Notes: generated from the letters alone by a model not told the origin. A DNA stretch of 52,116 nt from CAYSCW01 sp964449165 (GCA_964449165.1 CAYVAT010000022.1:1-52116), one strand, 5' to 3'. Shown: positions 16,970-26,385, counted from the stretch's first letter. Numbers and translations are program-made.

Positions 16970-19549
16970 TTAATCAGTATTTCTGACATAGATTAAGATT
17001 TGATGCGGCAGGAAGGTCTGATTTTTTCCAGACGGGATCTCTATTTTGAGTTTATTTCCCTCAAGAGTAGCTCCTTCCACTTTGTCTATGAGCTCTTCGT
17101 TCATCACTCCTAATTCATAGAATTCATCAGCCAGGCCTTCCACCTTGATTTTTAGCAATCTTTCCTCCTTCTCCACAGAGATGATCTTCAGGCCTTTGTT
17201 CCTCTCTCCTATCTTTGTCCGCACTAACGGAGGCAGGATCTCCACGGATGGATCAAATTTCATCTCAATCATCATAGAGTTGTTTTTTATGGGAATTTCC
17301 GCATGCCCTAGAATCATCTGCTTTTCATTTTGGCTTTGGAAAGTATAAGGCTCACCGTCCACTTTGAGGGATTTGATCGCGCTTCCTACTCCCAGAGCAG
17401 GAGCGTAGCGAAGCTTGTAACCCTCTGCGTTCATCAATTGAACAGAAACAGCGATTTTTCCTTTACTCCGTTTGTAATTACACAAAAACGCAGCATTTCC
17501 CATTTTATAATTTTTGATAGAAACTTCCTGCCAGTCAGCTGGGAAGTGAGGCGAAAAAACGATGGTTTTTGACAATGCGTCTCCCTCCAGTCCTAGAAGT
17601 CCACGAACTAAAGGAAGGACTACCCCGGCCGTGGAGAAGCCCTGGTGGGCTACTGTTTCCTGGGGCCAGAAATATTGACTTCCACAGAAGACTTCGCTGA
17701 TGGAGCCCAAAGCGTGGTCAAAGGTATGTTGCGCAGTGGCGATGAGCGAGCTGTATCCCTGGAGATGGAGGTGATGTTTGAACTGAGCTGTGGAGACCCA
17801 ACTGGTGATGAAAGGCCAGACAGCACCGTAATTGTAGCCCAGCGGTTCGTAATAATGACTTTGCGAGGAAAGGCTCCGTGTTCCCCAATCCGTCGTGAGC
17901 TCTGAAGAGTTAAGTTTTTCAATGGAGAGAATACTCCGTTCCAGTGTCCCCAGGCCCCACATCAGGCCGGGAGCATTCCAGGGAGAGATTTCATTGACTG
18001 TTTCTCCATCTGCATTGAACGCATAGACATAGAATCTCTTTTTTTGATCCCAGAATTTTTCGTTGAATGCTTTCTTGGCCCTTTCATAGTCTTGAAACGC
18101 TCTTTCTCCATACACTCTATCTTCTGTGATTCGAGCCAGATGCTGCATGGCATAGGCAGCTTGGGTCCAGATGGCTGCCAGATAGATATCTGTTTCGATC
18201 CTGGTGAGGGCACCGTACTCCAGGGCACCTAAACCGGCTTTTCTGTTATCCATAAGCCCGTCGCGGTTAGCATCTGTGCTCAGACACCACTCATAAGCTC
18301 GCTTGAGCGAATCCCAGCTTTCTTTGATGAATGATGCATCGCCACTCATTCTGAGGTAATCATACATAGCCACGATGTAATAGGGCGTTGTATCCGCATG
18401 AATGTATCCGTAATGATAGTCGTTCCACCAGTCAATGTATCCGGCCGCCTGGGAGAGTTCATGGGCCATCTTCCCATCTTTTCGCTGCCATTTCTGATTG
18501 AAAGCAAGAGTATCCCGTACAGCGGAGAAAGCGCCGTAGCTCAAGAGACTGAGACTGTTGATAAAGGCATCTCCGCCGAAGAACCAGCCAAATCCAGGGC
18601 GCCCGCTTGTGCCAGAGGCTCCCAGTCCAGCAACCAATCCCTTTCCCAGATCTGGATTCTCTACAACCAGATTGTCGTAAGCCACTTTTGCCCATTCAAA
18701 GGCAAGGTTTAGCTCCCGATCAGGTGTTTGAATCTGGAGTGTGTTTTGGCTAAGACTTTTATAGTAGGCCTTATTCTCAATATAGAATTTTTCAGGATCG
18801 TTCATTAATTTATTATAGACTTCAATGACATCATCTCTCAGGCCCTTTCCGCCTGTCATGTATATAGGGATATATTTATGAGCAGCAGCGGCAGGATCTG
18901 GAATTTCGATTTTGAATTCATTCGGCGTGTCCGAGAGCATATGTGCAGGAGTGTAGGAAATTCCAGAGGCGGCTGGGGAACCTATGATTCCGTGATTTTT
19001 CATCGTCGATTCAGAGATGATATAGGCTTTTAGTTTGTCATCCCAGTAAGCATACTGTCCGCCCAGCCCTGCCGGCCACATGGGTTGCAGTACAGGCAGG
19101 AATCCGCAGACAATGGTTAGCGGTGTGGAGGAATCCACTTTAAGGAGAATCATCGCTCCAGATTCTTGCAGCGGAGTGATGTAGATGGCTTCAACGGTGA
19201 AGGATTGATAGGTGTAGGTCAATGAAGTGGCTTCGGGGGTAACAGAGATATAACGGACGATATCTCTTGCCTGAATGAGACGCGTGGAACTTCCCACCAA
19301 GAAAGAGAATTCAAAATTGCGCAGGAGTTTGAGCGGATAAGCCCAGGCTTCGAAAGAACCGCTCTCATCGCCCAGGATAGCAAACTTTCTGCCTACCTTG
19401 TCAAAAGGTATCCCGGGTTGGGCCAGCCGATTGAGGACGAGAGGATTATGCTCTATCTTAAAAGCAGGGATCAATCCTTCCTGATCCACGGCAGCAGACA
19501 CGGATATGAAAAAGATGAGGAGACATAAGATAAAAACCAATTTTTTCAT
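16970..19549 (-). CDS. secreted (alpha/alpha)6 glycosidase, amylo-alpha-1,6-glucosidase-like
   Basis: 859 aa from the ATG at 19549, which has a GAGG upstream and starts a clear signal peptide (MKKLVFILCLLIFFISVSAA). Upstream in-frame codons are not needed. An N-terminal beta-sandwich domain (about 20-270) precedes an (alpha/alpha)6 toroid (about 280-690) with motifs GFGWFFGGDAF, GLGALEYGALTRIETDIYLAA and GYNYGAVWPF, typical of glycogen-debranching/clan GH-G-like enzymes; a C-terminal beta domain follows. It probably cleaves alpha-linked oligosaccharides in the periplasm. The acidic residues cannot be assigned with certainty. It sits near the GH127 domain, so the region may serve glycan use. 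Confidence 0.8.
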   Translation of the reverse strand: MKKLVFILCLLIFFISVSAAVDQEGLIPAFKIEHNPLVLNRLAQPGIPFDKVGRKFAILGDESGSFEAWAYPLKLLRNFEFSFLVGSSTRLIQARDIVRYISVTPEATSLTYTYQSFTVEAIYITPLQESGAMILLKVDSSTPLTIVCGFLPVLQPMWPAGLGGQYAYWDDKLKAYIISESTMKNHGIIGSPAASGISYTPAHMLSDTPNEFKIEIPDPAAAAHKYIPIYMTGGKGLRDDVIEVYNKLMNDPEKFYIENKAYYKSLSQNTLQIQTPDRELNLAFEWAKVAYDNLVVENPDLGKGLVAGLGASGTSGRPGFGWFFGGDAFINSLSLLSYGAFSAVRDTLAFNQKWQRKDGKMAHELSQAAGYIDWWNDYHYGYIHADTTPYYIVAMYDYLRMSGDASFIKESWDSLKRAYEWCLSTDANRDGLMDNRKAGLGALEYGALTRIETDIYLAAIWTQAAYAMQHLARITEDRVYGERAFQDYERAKKAFNEKFWDQKKRFYVYAFNADGETVNEISPWNAPGLMWGLGTLERSILSIEKLNSSELTTDWGTRSLSSQSHYYEPLGYNYGAVWPFITSWVSTAQFKHHLHLQGYSSLIATAQHTFDHALGSISEVFCGSQYFWPQETVAHQGFSTAGVVLPLVRGLLGLEGDALSKTIVFSPHFPADWQEVSIKNYKMGNAAFLCNYKRSKGKIAVSVQLMNAEGYKLRYAPALGVGSAIKSLKVDGEPYTFQSQNEKQMILGHAEIPIKNNSMMIEMKFDPSVEILPPLVRTKIGERNKGLKIISVEKEERLLKIKVEGLADEFYELGVMNEELIDKVEGATLEGNKLKIEIPSGKNQTFLPHQILIYVRNTD

Positions 19550-19648
19550 GGCGACCTCATTTATATGAAATATATACAATTGTCATCCGTCATTTGCAAA
19601 TACGATAAGGTGAATAACAGCATTTCCCATTTCGGATAGTTAGTTAAA

Positions 19649-19722
19649 GCGTCGGGTTCTATCCATTCTTGCCAAGATCCTCTCACCCGCCACCATGGCT
19701 TCGGATGGAAAGGATCGGCGCC
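19649..19722 (+). repeat. intergenic palindromic repeat, copy 1 (degenerate)
   Basis: Begins GCGTCGGGTTCTATCCATTC and ends GGATGGAAAGGATCGGCGCC; the middle holds CCAAGATCCTCTCACCCGCC. It matches the other four copies in order and length but its arms pair less well. Confidence 0.7.
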
Positions 19723-19801
19723 TCTCTACTTATATGGATGAAATATCTTCACTCATCACGATAAAAAAATCTTCCGGTAGGGACTCTGCCCATTTTTGGG
19801 T

Positions 19802-19807
19802 TATAAT
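19802..19807 (+). promoter_or_regulatory. TATAAT box immediately upstream of the radical SAM gene
   Basis: A consensus -10 hexamer ends 11 nt before the ATG at 19819. Transcription would begin only about 4 nt upstream of the start codon, and there is no Shine-Dalgarno, so the mRNA may be nearly leaderless. Confidence 0.4.
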
Positions 19808-19818
19808 GATCGTAACTT

Positions 19819-20568
19819 ATGACAGAAGAAGAGCTGAAATTCCCATTTGATCCTCTAAAGCGTTCCGAAGAGGTGGAATCTATGGTGATGAGAGGGGAGA
19901 AGAGATTGTATCACAGGTTCAGACCTGCACCTTATTATGGAGGAATTGCAACGGCGGATGCTGTTGGCTGTTCTTTCCTCTGCGCTTATTGCTGGAATTA
20001 TTTCCGGAATCTCAATCCCCAGCGTTTCGATGATTTCTATTCTCCCCAGCAGGTGGCTTCTAAACTCATCTATATTGCCCGAAAAAAGGATTTTCGTCTG
20101 TTCAGGATAAGCGGAGCCGAGCCTATTCTGGGAGAAAAGTCGTTTGAACATTTAAGGACGGTTCTTCATCGCATCTTTCAGATCATGCCTCAAGGCGCTT
20201 TTATCTTAGAGACAAACGGATTTTTCCTCGGTGCAAGGAATGACTTGGCAGAAAAATTGCGATTTCCCAATCTCAATATCAGAGTGTCTTTAAAGGGTAC
20301 TGATGAGGAATCTTTCGAACGTATAACAGGCGCTAAGAAGGAATTTTTTCAGTATCCGCTGATTGCTCTCCAGAAATTGGGAGAGGCAGGAATTAGAGCG
20401 TGGCCTGCATTGATGAAAGATCTTTTTGTCCCAGAGGAAGTTGACCGATTGGAGAAGCTCCTCAGCCAGTATGGCAGAGCACATAAGCTGGAGCTTGAAG
20501 CCCTTGAGGCCTACCCCTTTGTCCTCGAGAATATGAAAAGACGAAATGTTCAGCTAAAAAATCTGTAG
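19819..20568 (+). CDS. radical SAM protein
   Basis: 249 aa. The cluster-binding motif CxxxCxxC is C51, C55, C58 (GCSFLCAYCWNY). The RISGAEPIL stretch fits the GGEP SAM-binding motif, and NIRVSLKGTDEESF fits a later barrel strand. There is no C-terminal SPASM or other extra cluster domain, so it is a compact enzyme resembling activases or archaeal-type radical SAM proteins. No partner protein is adjacent, so the substrate is unknown. It ends 27 nt before a convergent gene. Confidence 0.88.
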   Translation: MTEEELKFPFDPLKRSEEVESMVMRGEKRLYHRFRPAPYYGGIATADAVGCSFLCAYCWNYFRNLNPQRFDDFYSPQQVASKLIYIARKKDFRLFRISGAEPILGEKSFEHLRTVLHRIFQIMPQGAFILETNGFFLGARNDLAEKLRFPNLNIRVSLKGTDEESFERITGAKKEFFQYPLIALQKLGEAGIRAWPALMKDLFVPEEVDRLEKLLSQYGRAHKLELEALEAYPFVLENMKRRNVQLKNL

Positions 20569-20595
20569 GGCTTGATCTTCGAGCGAGGTGATAAC

Positions 20596-20865
20596 CTATG
20601 CTCTTTGTCTTCTAGTAAGCAGGTTGTAGAGCCAGGCAAAGACGACTCCGATCACCCAGCCATCGATAATTGCATACAATGTGGCCACCGCCACTCCTCC
20701 AAATCCCCACAGGCCGTAATGGTAACCAGGATATATGGAATCGATCATTCTCAGGAATTCCTGCGCATACCCGGGCCAGAGGAGATTGGCGATGCCTGCA
20801 AGAAGAACGATTAATCCCCAGACAGCCGAAAGAGCACATCCCAAACGTATGACATCCAATTTCAT
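20596..20865 (-). CDS. small two-to-three-helix membrane protein (family sometimes named bacteriophage holin)
   Basis: 89 aa. It has a helix at about 5-32, a loop with IYPGYHYG, and one or two helices to residue 82 ending AWLYNLL. This layout (short first helix, YPGY loop, GFxxGxxFAWLYN end) matches small bacterial proteins commonly labelled 'bacteriophage holin', though they are usually chromosomal with no phage genes nearby, as here. GGGAGGGG precedes the ATG. Real function unknown. Confidence 0.65.
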   Translation of the reverse strand: MKLDVIRLGCALSAVWGLIVLLAGIANLLWPGYAQEFLRMIDSIYPGYHYGLWGFGGVAVATLYAIIDGWVIGVVFAWLYNLLTRRQRA

Positions 20866-21201
20866 TTTTCCCCTCCCAAAAATTTATACATTGGAAGAAA
20901 TTTTTTAATAGATATCTTATTCAACCGAACGGCTACTGCAGCAAAGAAATCTAAGCTGTAATCTATTCTTTTCATCACCGTTCGGAATTTCCTATGTTAT
21001 GGCCAACCTCTTTGTTCAGGTTGAAAAAAGAATATCAATTTGCTGAATAGGAGTCAAATTTATTGGCTGAAACTAGGGGATTGGTGTTGTAAATTCAATA
21101 TAGAGAAACTTATTGGAATTTAATGAAGTTCCTTGATGCACCCTACTAAAAGGCTCAACAATAAATAGAGAATTGGAACTTACACTGCTGCAATGGATTT
21201 T
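20866..21201. other. 336-nt intergenic region, nothing assigned
   Basis: AT-rich. Contains CCGAACGG (20925-20932) and its complement CCGTTCGG (20978-20985), which could form a short stem around a 45-nt loop. No ORF with a ribosome binding site, no RNA gene, no known riboswitch fold was recognised. Confidence 0.4.
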
Positions 21202-22863
21202 TTATCCTTTTATTTTTGTCTCAGTTTCAACCGTAAAAAATTTGTAATCTTCGTAAGTGACCATAATTTCAGTCATTCTGAATTTATGCTTTCTGCCAAC
21301 CGCATATTTTCTATGAGACACTTCATTTTCTTCCAGCGTAAACTGACTGGGGAATCTGATTCCATTCTTTTCAAATTTATATTCGGTAGCCATATATATT
21401 TCTATATTCTCCGGGAGAAGTCCAATCCCTTTAATTGATCTTTGATCCCATTCAATTTTCAGAATGCTGTAATCATCTTTACTCACCCAGATCTTCCCCC
21501 AACTATGGTCAAGCGTTACTCCTGGTCTAGGAACAGCTTCAATGATTACTGCTTCTTTTCCCCACAATTTCTTCTTTCCAACAATCCTGTAGTTTTGATA
21601 AGGCTGTTTTTCTTTACTTAGAAGTCCGTAGGGCCCCAGAATCATATACTCGTGTTGGAATTTAGTTTTTAATTCAGCATTTCTTTCGTTTCTGTCTTTG
21701 CCGTTTTCTTCTATTAGAATTCGTTGTTCTGTAATTCTCCGCTTTTTCCGGATAAGCTGATAATCATAGACATATTTGTTGATTTTACTTGTTCCAACAA
21801 AATATCTACTTTGGATTGTTTCATCGATCTTTTCCAGGCAGACGATATCGAGAACTACGTCCGCTAATTTTTTACAATATGCAACACTTTTTTCCAGGAA
21901 TTCTTCTAATTCAGGTTCCTTAACTTTTACCTCGTTTTCGACAGTAAAGAACCTATAATCTTCATAAATGACTTTTATTTCTGTCTTCCAAGTGTATTTT
22001 TTAGGAGATTCATCGTACACTTCCAAAGTATGCTGCCTTGGAAATCTGATCCCGTTTTTTTCAAATTTATACTCTGTAATTAAATTCATTTTTGCATTCT
22101 TCGGTGCATATTCATTTCCTTTGACAGACATTCCGTTCCACTCCATTTTCAGGATATTGTAGGCATCCTTACTTACCCAAATCCGACCCAAAGCATGAGG
22201 CATTGAGAATCCTGGCTTGGGAACAGCCTCAATTATTGTCGCTTTTTCTCCCCATAATGTCTCTTTTCCGATAAGCTTGAAATCATGATAATTCTGCCAA
22301 TTTTCGGCAAGAAGGCTAAGCGGACCGTGTATATTATACTCATGACTGAAATTTGTATGTAATTTAGCATCTTTCACCTTCTTGCCTAAACCATCCTCTT
22401 TGATAAGGACTCGTTGTTCTTTAATTTCTTGGTTATTTCGATTGAATTTATAATCATATATCCATTCTCTTTCAGTTACATAATAATTTCCAACTTTCCT
22501 CGGCTCTAGTATTTTGATGTTAAGCATTTTCCTTGCATGAGCTAATCTATCCCCAGGTCTTACCCAGTTCGTTTCAATGATTTTCTCCTGGCAGGCGATA
22601 TCGAGATGCATATCAACTAGCTTTTTACAATATACGGAACATTTTGCCAGAATCTCCTCTAATTCAGGTAACTTTTCACTTTTCTCTTCAGTCACAGAGT
22701 GGCTGATAACCATAAGAAGATGAGAAGGCTCAGTTTTAGGCGAGGTTTCAGACATAAAATGTCTCTTTTCATTATGATTGACGATAAGCTGTGATTGATT
22801 TTGGCAACAAAATAATTCTCCTACTATAAAAAAGGGAAAGAACGTAATCAGCACTTTTCTCAT
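21202..22863 (-). CDS. secreted protein with two tandem LolA-like domains
   Basis: 553 aa from ATG 22863 (GGAAGG upstream; starts a hydrophobic signal-like segment MRKVLITFFPFFIVGELF). After a 65-residue linker the protein is a duplication: about 65-315 and about 316-553 share PELEE.L, YCKKL, RIWVSKD/KIWVSKD, YKFEKNGIRFP and YEDY.FFTVE in the same order. The beta-rich pattern resembles periplasmic outer-membrane lipoprotein-sorting-like or DUF1571/DUF4412-type domains. Possible role: binding a lipid or hydrophobic ligand in the periplasm, unproven. No canonical lipobox is seen. Confidence 0.7.
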   Translation of the reverse strand: MRKVLITFFPFFIVGELFCCQNQSQLIVNHNEKRHFMSETSPKTEPSHLLMVISHSVTEEKSEKLPELEEILAKCSVYCKKLVDMHLDIACQEKIIETNWVRPGDRLAHARKMLNIKILEPRKVGNYYVTEREWIYDYKFNRNNQEIKEQRVLIKEDGLGKKVKDAKLHTNFSHEYNIHGPLSLLAENWQNYHDFKLIGKETLWGEKATIIEAVPKPGFSMPHALGRIWVSKDAYNILKMEWNGMSVKGNEYAPKNAKMNLITEYKFEKNGIRFPRQHTLEVYDESPKKYTWKTEIKVIYEDYRFFTVENEVKVKEPELEEFLEKSVAYCKKLADVVLDIVCLEKIDETIQSRYFVGTSKINKYVYDYQLIRKKRRITEQRILIEENGKDRNERNAELKTKFQHEYMILGPYGLLSKEKQPYQNYRIVGKKKLWGKEAVIIEAVPRPGVTLDHSWGKIWVSKDDYSILKIEWDQRSIKGIGLLPENIEIYMATEYKFEKNGIRFPSQFTLEENEVSHRKYAVGRKHKFRMTEIMVTYEDYKFFTVETETKIKG

Positions 22864-23114
22864 TTTTTCCTTCCGGTAATATTTGGGATTTCTTCCCTTT
22901 TGTTGATATATAAGAGTTTCCTTTTTGTGCTTGCCACAAATCCCTCGCAATTTTCCGTGATTCCCATCGGCTGATGTCCAAAAAAAGACATATCACATAC
23001 AAGATGGCAAGGTCAATTGGCAAAAAATAGAGACAAAGCAACAAAGAGAGCAAAATGGTCAAAAATAAGATGGACTCCACCCCCCCCATTCAGTCAAAAA
23101 ACCTTTCTCACCCC

Positions 23115-23150
23115 GTTTCAGAAATACTCTCCGCTTTCTTCGGCCGCCAT
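23115..23150 (+). repeat. 36-bp dispersed repeat, copy A
   Basis: Begins GTTTCAGAAATACTCTCCGC and ends TCTTCGGCCGCCAT; 34 of 36 bases match copy B at 26541-26576. Confidence 0.7.
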
Positions 23151-23287
23151 CAAGAGTTGCTGTTGGACGAATTGAGGTGGGGGAGGGCCTTGGGCATGAA
23201 ATGTCAGCTTGAGGAGGCCGATGATCCTATCGATAACTTTGAATTTTTTAGTTTATCCCTATTGGACAAAAAAAATTATGGGGTATA

Positions 23288-23332
23288 TGAAATTATTATG
23301 AAATTATTGAAATCATTTTTATTGAAATTATT
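23288..23332 (+). repeat. TGAAATTATT decamer repeat
   Basis: TGAAATTATT occurs at 23288-23297, 23299-23308 and 23323-23332, with a variant TGAAATCATT at 23308-23317. Simple AT-rich repeat; no function evident. Confidence 0.55.
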
Positions 23333-23522
23333 GGCGGGCTATTGTAATTTACTGGAATATATTAAGTTAAGCTAAAATGTTCCATGATTTTTACCTTTAA
23401 AAAAGCTTTTCCAGGATCAAAACCATTACTTTAAAAAACCTCCCATTAAAAGACAAAATTCTAATAACAACATTCTTAAACAAACAATTTTATCCCCAAA
23501 ATTGAGGCTTTAAGGCCAATTT

Positions 23523-24290
23523 TTAGTTATTTATCAAAGAAAGCTCTTGTAATGTCCAACCTCTACCCTCTGTGATTTCGTCAGCGATATCGTAAAGCTC
23601 ATCTAATATGCGTTTCAGTTCATCACCTAATTCACGCTCTATTTTGTTTTGCCATTCGTATAATTCGCCAGGATCCTTTCCAGGGAAGACAACAGTGTAC
23701 CAAGGCATTTCATAGCCTATGATGTTGCGGAAGACACCGTAGCCACGTCCGATATTTTGCCTTTGGAAGACCTTTTTAAACTTGGTGGCTATTTCATTGA
23801 ATTTAATTTCAGCTTCTGGCCGGAGACGAATGTGTTTCCAGATGAAATAAACCATCCCTTTAGGAGAAGTACTAGGAGTAGCTGGTCGGTATGAGAGTTT
23901 GTCAGAGCGGAACCAAACAGAGTACAAGGACCAACGAAGGCTTGCCTGCCTCTTTTGTCCCCATTCCGTATTATGGAATTTCTCCAACGCCTTGTTGAGT
24001 GCTCTGTTATTTATCTCAGAAAGGTTAGACAATGGTTCAAGATAGTTGACAATGCCATTTTGTTCCGCGAAGGCGTTGAACATGGTCTCCACCTTTTCAT
24101 TCTTAAGAAGTTCTATCCATTTCTTCATGCTTTCCTTGTATTGATTCATCATTCCAGGTTTAACGGCATCTTCTAAGGATAGAACGAAGGGCGGAATGGG
24201 AGGAGGCTCCTCTTTCTGGCCGAAAGCAGTTATGGCAGATAAGCTTATTAATATACTAGAGAGTATTTCCACTTTTTTTATTTCTTTCAT
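23523..24290 (-). CDS. secreted protein of unknown function
   Basis: 255 aa with a signal peptide (about 1-25, ending ITAFGQ) followed by a short Pro-rich stretch (EEPPPIPPF) and a mostly helical domain with conserved-looking Trp and Tyr residues (KKWIELL, GYEMPWYTVVFPGKDPGELYEWQ). GGAGG precedes the ATG by 6 nt. No family is recognised. The gene stands alone, flanked by intergenic DNA on both sides. Confidence 0.65.
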   Translation of the reverse strand: MKEIKKVEILSSILISLSAITAFGQKEEPPPIPPFVLSLEDAVKPGMMNQYKESMKKWIELLKNEKVETMFNAFAEQNGIVNYLEPLSNLSEINNRALNKALEKFHNTEWGQKRQASLRWSLYSVWFRSDKLSYRPATPSTSPKGMVYFIWKHIRLRPEAEIKFNEIATKFKKVFQRQNIGRGYGVFRNIIGYEMPWYTVVFPGKDPGELYEWQNKIERELGDELKRILDELYDIADEITEGRGWTLQELSLINN

Positions 24291-24494
24291 ATAATTCCTC
24301 CAGCAATATGATTTATTCTCATTTTATACCTTATTAAGAACAAAATTTAAAAACAAATTATCCTTTCGACCAGATTTTGGCTTATGATCCGTTTATAAGG
24401 CATCATTAAAAAGTATGGAACAGAAATTTTGGCTCATTCCTTCTCTTGAGATGATAAATCACGGCATTATTGAATTTCTACGTCACTTTGTCGA

Positions 24495-24914
24495 TTATGC
24501 CACTTTAGGTCTGTAGATTAAGGCTGCGATGATCCCCATCAAGACGGATTGGACCAGGCCCACGATAATCCAATACCAGACGGCCGCGTAAGGAATTGGG
24601 TAGATGATAAATTGTTCAAAGGACGAGACAAAGAAGGTGAAGAAGGCGATATAGATGCCGTAACGGACTCCTTCCATAATGCCCTTTCCTTCATACCCTT
24701 TGGCGAAAATGAAGGTAAAGAAAAAGGCAAAGACGGCCATGGTCAAGAACCGCACCAAGAAAAATTTATGCATCTCCTCTTCCAGACGTATGGCACTCTG
24801 CACCTCGGGCTTCATATAAAAGTCGCCCAGAATAAGGCCATGGAAGAGGGAATTTGTGGCGATAAATGCCAGATACACCAAAAGAGCAGCCAACCATAGC
24901 TTTTTCCAGTTCAT
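24495..24914 (-). CDS. four-helix integral membrane protein of unknown function
   Basis: 139 aa. Hydrophobic helices at about 6-30, 50-72, 82-104 and 112-134; a short hydrophilic loop with EEEMHKFF lies between the first two. The FHGLIL motif in helix 1 and the GLVQSVLMGIIAALIY end recall small DUF1761/DUF2177-like membrane proteins, but I cannot place it firmly. A GAAGGATG precedes the ATG. Role unknown. Confidence 0.65.
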   Translation of the reverse strand: MNWKKLWLAALLVYLAFIATNSLFHGLILGDFYMKPEVQSAIRLEEEMHKFFLVRFLTMAVFAFFFTFIFAKGYEGKGIMEGVRYGIYIAFFTFFVSSFEQFIIYPIPYAAVWYWIIVGLVQSVLMGIIAALIYRPKVA

Positions 24915-25082
24915 GACATCCTTCTGTAAACGACTGAAAAACGAAAGGAATTCTAAACCACAAAAAGCAAACTAGTCAAGGAACTGTTGAATGTGTCATT
25001 TTGAATGTGATAAAGTCAGTGTTGGCTGTGAGTAATCAGGAAGCAATTCAGAATTGCCTCTAATTTCATTGGAGGAGGAGAC

Positions 25083-25678
25083 ATGAAAATCAAAACTTGT
25101 GATATTCTGATGATTGTAACAGTTCTGATATTTTCCCTCGGATTGTCTGTGATGGCCCAGCAATCCGATCAGGATCAGGGAAAAATGATGGAGGCCTACA
25201 TGAAAATAATGGCTGTCACCGAAAACCATATTTACCTCAAAGAAAGATTTGCATGTGATTGGGATGTTTATACAACAGCCTGGATGATTCCTGGTGCTGA
25301 GCCTCAAAAAGCTCAGAACTCTGCTCATGCTGAAACGATCTTGGGAGGACGATTCCTTAAGGTGGATTTTAAAGGCCGTTTGTCCGGCCAGCCCTTCGAG
25401 GGTTTCAAATTCTGGGTTTCGATAACCTCAAACAGAAGTACATTAGCTTCTGGATAGACAATACAAGTACAGCTTTCTATTTGACAGAGGGGACAAAGCA
25501 AGGCACGGTCACGATCGAAACTGGCGATTGGGCGGATCCGATATCCGGATCTACAATGAAGGTTAGGACGGTTATGAAATCTGTTAATCTGGATGAGTAT
25601 ATTTTCGAATTATTTATGGTTGATCAGGATGGGATGGAATTTAAAATGATGGAGAACCGGGCTTTAAGGAAGAAATAA
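25083..25678 (+). pseudogene. DUF1579-type secreted protein, broken by a one-base deletion
   Basis: The reading frame from ATG 25083 (GGAGGAG upstream, signal peptide ending VMAQ) runs to 25457. It carries the DUF1579 pattern up to AETILGGRFLKVDFKGRLSG and QPFEGFK, then turns into nonsense. In the frame two bases on, starting at 25409, the expected continuation appears (ILGFDNLKQKYISFWIDNTS) and runs to the stop at 25678. Adding one A to the AAA at 25407-25409 restores a single ~198-aa protein. This is either a real frameshift or a homopolymer sequencing error. DUF1579 proteins are small beta-barrel-like secreted or cytoplasmic proteins of unknown role. Confidence 0.85.
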
Positions 25679-25755
25679 AAGAACAGAACCTCCCGCCTCA
25701 CCGAGATTCTAATGGGATGGTTGAAAATGTAGATGAATCATCTGGAGGTTAAAAA

Positions 25756-26385
25756 ATGAATAAAAGTCTGTGGGTTATAATTCTGATTCTTCCTCTTTTC
25801 CTCCTTTCCCAGGAGAATCAGACTGAAGATCCCTGGGGATATCTCCGCTTCTTGGAGGGAACATGGGAGGGGATAGGAGAAGGGATGAGCGGAACCTCCA
25901 CAGTCACCCAGGAGTATCGATTCGTCCTCAACAGGCAGTTCCTCTGCATGGCCACTAAGTCCGTCTTTAAGCCACAAGAAAAAAATCCAAAGGGAGAGAT
26001 ACACGAGGATTTCGGGATTTTCAGTTTTGACCGCTCACGGAAGACCTTTGTCCTGCGCAGTTTCTATGTAGAGGGTTTCGTCAATCAATATGTCTTCAAT
26101 CCTTCCTCAGAAGACAGAGACACTATGGAATTTATCACAGAAAGCGTCGAAAATGCGCCTCCGAGGACAAAAGCCAAACTTGTCTTCAAGAAGATAAGCG
26201 AGGACGAGATCGAACAGAGTTTTTTTGTTGCCTTCTCTGGGCGGGAATACAGCTGTTTTTCTACAAACACGCTCAAAAAAAAGAATCAGAAGCAGAAACG
26301 AACGATTTGGCAAAAGAAGCAAAAATCTAACAGAAACAGTTCGGATATCGTCAGACCACGACCAACTCTTATTGCCCTTTGGTAG
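25756..26385 (+). CDS. secreted beta-barrel-like protein, possible C-terminal frameshift
   Basis: 209 aa with signal peptide (MNKSLWVIILILPLFLLSQ). The domain at about 25-170 starts PWGYLRFLEGTWEGIGEG, the pattern seen in nitrobindin-like/DUF1579-like calycin barrels, and ends near YSCFSTNTLKKK where the fold would be complete. The remaining ~35 residues are basic low-complexity sequence after a run of eight A (26273-26280 region); one more A would give a shorter end with a stop about 18 codons later. GGAGG is well placed upstream of the ATG. It follows the DUF1579 pseudogene by 77 nt and is likely a related neighbour. Confidence 0.7.
   Translation: MNKSLWVIILILPLFLLSQENQTEDPWGYLRFLEGTWEGIGEGMSGTSTVTQEYRFVLNRQFLCMATKSVFKPQEKNPKGEIHEDFGIFSFDRSRKTFVLRSFYVEGFVNQYVFNPSSEDRDTMEFITESVENAPPRTKAKLVFKKISEDEIEQSFFVAFSGREYSCFSTNTLKKKNQKQKRTIWQKKQKSNRNSSDIVRPRPTLIALW

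Larger units (their letters stand above)
22864..23522. other. 660-nt intergenic region with repeat remnants
   Basis: Holds one copy of a 36-bp repeat (23115-23150), a C8 tract (23082-23089 region), and four iterations of a TGAAATTATT decamer (23288-23332). An open frame at 23055-23375 exists but lacks a binding site and has low-complexity sequence, so I do not call it a gene. The stretch looks like decayed DNA. Confidence 0.5.

Noticed and set aside
22772..23089. 105-codon minus-strand frame with a hydrophobic start
   Set aside because: Overlaps the start and signal peptide of the better supported duplicated-domain gene and has no good binding site.
23055..23375. 106-codon plus-strand frame (possible gene)
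   Set aside because: No Shine-Dalgarno, includes the 36-bp repeat and the AT decamer repeat, low-complexity end; reads as decayed DNA.
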